A stretch of DNA of 5,395 bases from Pseudonocardiales bacterium. GTDB taxonomy: Bacteria; Actinomycetota; Actinomycetes; Mycobacteriales; Jatrophihabitantaceae. Position numbers and translations under genes: made by a program. Below the pieces are notes generated by a model. That model searched no databases. It was not told where the DNA came from and worked only from the letters and a program-made list of their open reading frames with translations. Shown piece by piece: positions 4,105-5,395 of the stretch (position 1 is its first letter; the number at the start of each line of letters is the position of its first letter). Where the stretch lies: positions 1 to 5,395 of the forward strand of contig JAODNL010000483.1 of assembly GCA_025465405.1 (NCBI GenBank), read 5' to 3'.

Positions 4105-5395
4105 ATGCCACGCACCATCTTCGGAGCGACGGCGGCGCCCGTCGGCCGCCCGTCGCGACGCGTCGCGGCGGCTGCATTGACGACGACGGCCGCGGTAGTG
4201 GCCGCCGGCCTCGTCGCCGCCTCGAGCCCGGCCTTCGCCGACGCGGCGCCGCATGTCGTGCCGACCCCCGCCGTGACCCGCGCCGCCCTGGATCCCGCGC
4301 TCGTCGCGGGCCGGGGTGCCAGCGTCGCCTTCTCGGAGCAGGAGGCGGAGAACGCCTCGACGAACGGCACGGTCATCGGCCCGAACCGTTCGGCGTACAC
4401 GCTGCCCGCGGAGGCGTCCGGGCGTAAGGCGGTCACATTGACGCCGGGACAGCACGTGGAATTCACCCTGCCGGGCGCGGCCAACGCGATAACCGTGCGC
4501 TACAGCATCCCGGACGCGCCGAGCGGCGGCGGCAGCACCGCGCCACTCGCCGTCACGGTCAACGGCGGCCACCGGAAGTCCATGACGCTGACGTCGCAAT
4601 ACGCGTGGCTGTACAACCAATATCCGTTCTCGAACGACCCGAACGCCGGATTGCTCCACCCCGACTGGTGGATCACCGAGTGCTCCTGCGTGCCGGCGGC
4701 GACGACACCGCCTCCGACGATCACCACGCCGTTCCGCCCGAACCACTTCTACGACGAGCAGCGCCTGTTGCTCGGCCGGACGTATCCGGCCGGTGCCAAG
4801 GTGCGGCTCACGGTTCCGGCCGGCGGCGCCGCCTGGACGGTCATCGACCTGCTCGACTCGCAGCTTGTCGGCCGGCCGCACATCGACGTCTTCGCGGCGA
4901 ACGTGCTGCTGTTCGGCGCCGACCCTTCCGGCCGGCGCGACTCCGCCGAGGCGTTCGACCGGGCGATCACCTACGCGAAGCGCAAGCACCTCACGGTGTA
5001 CGTCCCGCCGGGCACGTACCAGGTCAACCGCCACATCGTCGTCGACAACGTGACCATCAACGGTGCCGGCAGCTGGTACACCGTCATCAAGGGTCACGAG
5101 GTCACGCTCAGCACGCCGGCCGCCGACGGTTCGGTGCACACCGGCGTCGGCTTCTACGGCAAGGACGCATCGGCCGGTGGCAGCACCAACGTCCACCTGT
5201 CCGGCTTCGCGATCGAGGGTGACGTCCGCGAGCGCATCGACACCGATCAGGTGAACGGTGTCGGCGGAGCGTTGAGCAACTCGACCATCGACGGCTTGTA
5301 CGTCCACCACACCAAGGTCGGCATGTGGTTCGACGGTCCGATGACGAACCTGCACATCACGAACAACCAGATCGCCGACCAGATCGCCGACGGCG
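4105..5395 (+). CDS. Secreted parallel beta-helix glycosidase/lyase, mycodextranase (alpha-1,3-glucanase)-like (partial, runs off right edge)
   Basis: 430 residues are visible with no stop. Residues 1-45 are a signal peptide: RPSRR, a hydrophobic Ala/Val/Leu core (~20-40), and cleavage after AFA (residue 45). Residues ~72-255 resemble the CBM6/35-like module of actinobacterial mycodextranases: an EQEAEN motif (~78-83), NGTVIGPN, EASGRKAVTL, VEFTLP, VRYSIPD, HFYDEQRLLLG and a closing IDLLDSQLV. From ~265 a Pectate_lyase_3-type right-handed beta-helix begins: AADPSGR-like start, DSAEAFDRAITYAK, VYVPPGTY, VTINGAG, then rungs such as NNQIADQIADG at the edge. The family cleaves polysaccharides outside the cell; the catalytic residues lie beyond the window, so the substrate is inferred from overall resemblance. 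The segment ~186-212 with a C-x-C pair (ECSCVP) and a TTPPPT stretch looks like an insertion in the binding module. The ATG at 4105 is supported by GAGGT 6 bases upstream. No partner gene is adjacent; control probably acts through the upstream inverted repeats. Confidence 0.85.
   Translation, partial: MPRTIFGATAAPVGRPSRRVAAAALTTTAAVVAAGLVAASSPAFADAAPHVVPTPAVTRAALDPALVAGRGASVAFSEQEAENASTNGTVIGPNRSAYTLPAEASGRKAVTLTPGQHVEFTLPGAANAITVRYSIPDAPSGGGSTAPLAVTVNGGHRKSMTLTSQYAWLYNQYPFSNDPNAGLLHPDWWITECSCVPAATTPPPTITTPFRPNHFYDEQRLLLGRTYPAGAKVRLTVPAGGAAWTVIDLLDSQLVGRPHIDVFAANVLLFGADPSGRRDSAEAFDRAITYAKRKHLTVYVPPGTYQVNRHIVVDNVTINGAGSWYTVIKGHEVTLSTPAADGSVHTGVGFYGKDASAGGSTNVHLSGFAIEGDVRERIDTDQVNGVGGALSNSTIDGLYVHHTKVGMWFDGPMTNLHITNNQIADQIADG
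5368..5391 (+). repeat. Tandem 12-base duplication in the beta-helix gene
   Basis: CAGATCGCCGAC occurs twice head to tail (5368-5379 and 5380-5391), encoding QIAD-QIAD at the end of a beta-helix rung. It is a small in-frame duplication within coding sequence, compatible with the repetitive fold. Confidence 0.7.

Noticed and set aside
3851..4177. Minus-strand frame of 108 residues with a protein-like stretch (EFAKIFGELAPNLRAQ)
   Set aside because: It overlaps the start of the secreted enzyme and the inverted-repeat island. The protein-like look comes from the local AT-rich sequence; no ribosome site or family was recognised.
4024..5355. 443-residue minus-strand open frame opposite the beta-helix enzyme
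   Set aside because: Its composition (Arg/Val/Asp-rich) is that of an antisense frame in GC-rich DNA. The plus frame has a signal peptide and recognisable domains.
1..5395. CRISPR array, insertion sequence, integrase or toxin-antitoxin genes
   Set aside because: No regularly spaced direct repeats outside coding sequence, no transposase or recombinase motifs, and no matched terminal inverted repeats were seen in either strand.

Overview
The window is very G+C-rich, with strong G/C preference at third codon positions, GTG as well as ATG starts, GAGG/GGGGAGG ribosome sites, and a secreted protein with a long Ala-rich signal peptide. This fits a high-GC actinobacterium (Actinomycetota). The genus cannot be read from the sequence.

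Layout. Positions 1-1802 (minus strand, running off the left edge) encode a large multidomain protein: a cytoplasmic class III nucleotide cyclase, one transmembrane helix, a seven-repeat YVTN/Vgb-type beta-propeller, and then the first residues of what looks like a family 5 (oligopeptide/nickel type) solute-binding protein. Positions 1803-2199 hold no convincing gene but contain two G/C-rich hairpins. Positions 2200-2244 (plus) are an isolated 3' part of a tRNA gene, from the anticodon loop to the CCA end, with no matching 5' half. That is the classic footprint of an integrative element that used a tRNA gene as its attachment site.

To the right lie a doubtful small minus-strand reading frame (2324-2626), a well-supported DUF2267 protein (2659-3036, minus), a 389-base divergent intergenic region with a palindrome and a possible gene scrap, and a SnoaL/DUF4440-like NTF2-fold protein (3426-3830, plus). 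A relatively A+T-rich control region follows (about 3936-4030) with nested inverted repeats. The window ends in a secreted parallel beta-helix glycosidase or lyase with an N-terminal carbohydrate-binding-type domain, resembling actinobacterial mycodextranase/alpha-1,3-glucanase proteins (4105 to beyond 5395, plus).

How the genes relate. No multi-gene operon is evident; most genes look singly transcribed. The two striking loci are the membrane receptor cyclase, whose extracytoplasmic propeller and binding-protein modules suggest ligand sensing coupled to cyclic nucleotide production, and the secreted polysaccharide-degrading enzyme with its structured upstream region. The tRNA remnant between them suggests the cyclase side (left) could belong to an integrated element and the right side to the older chromosome. 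That assignment is inferred from the usual geometry of tRNA-targeted integration.
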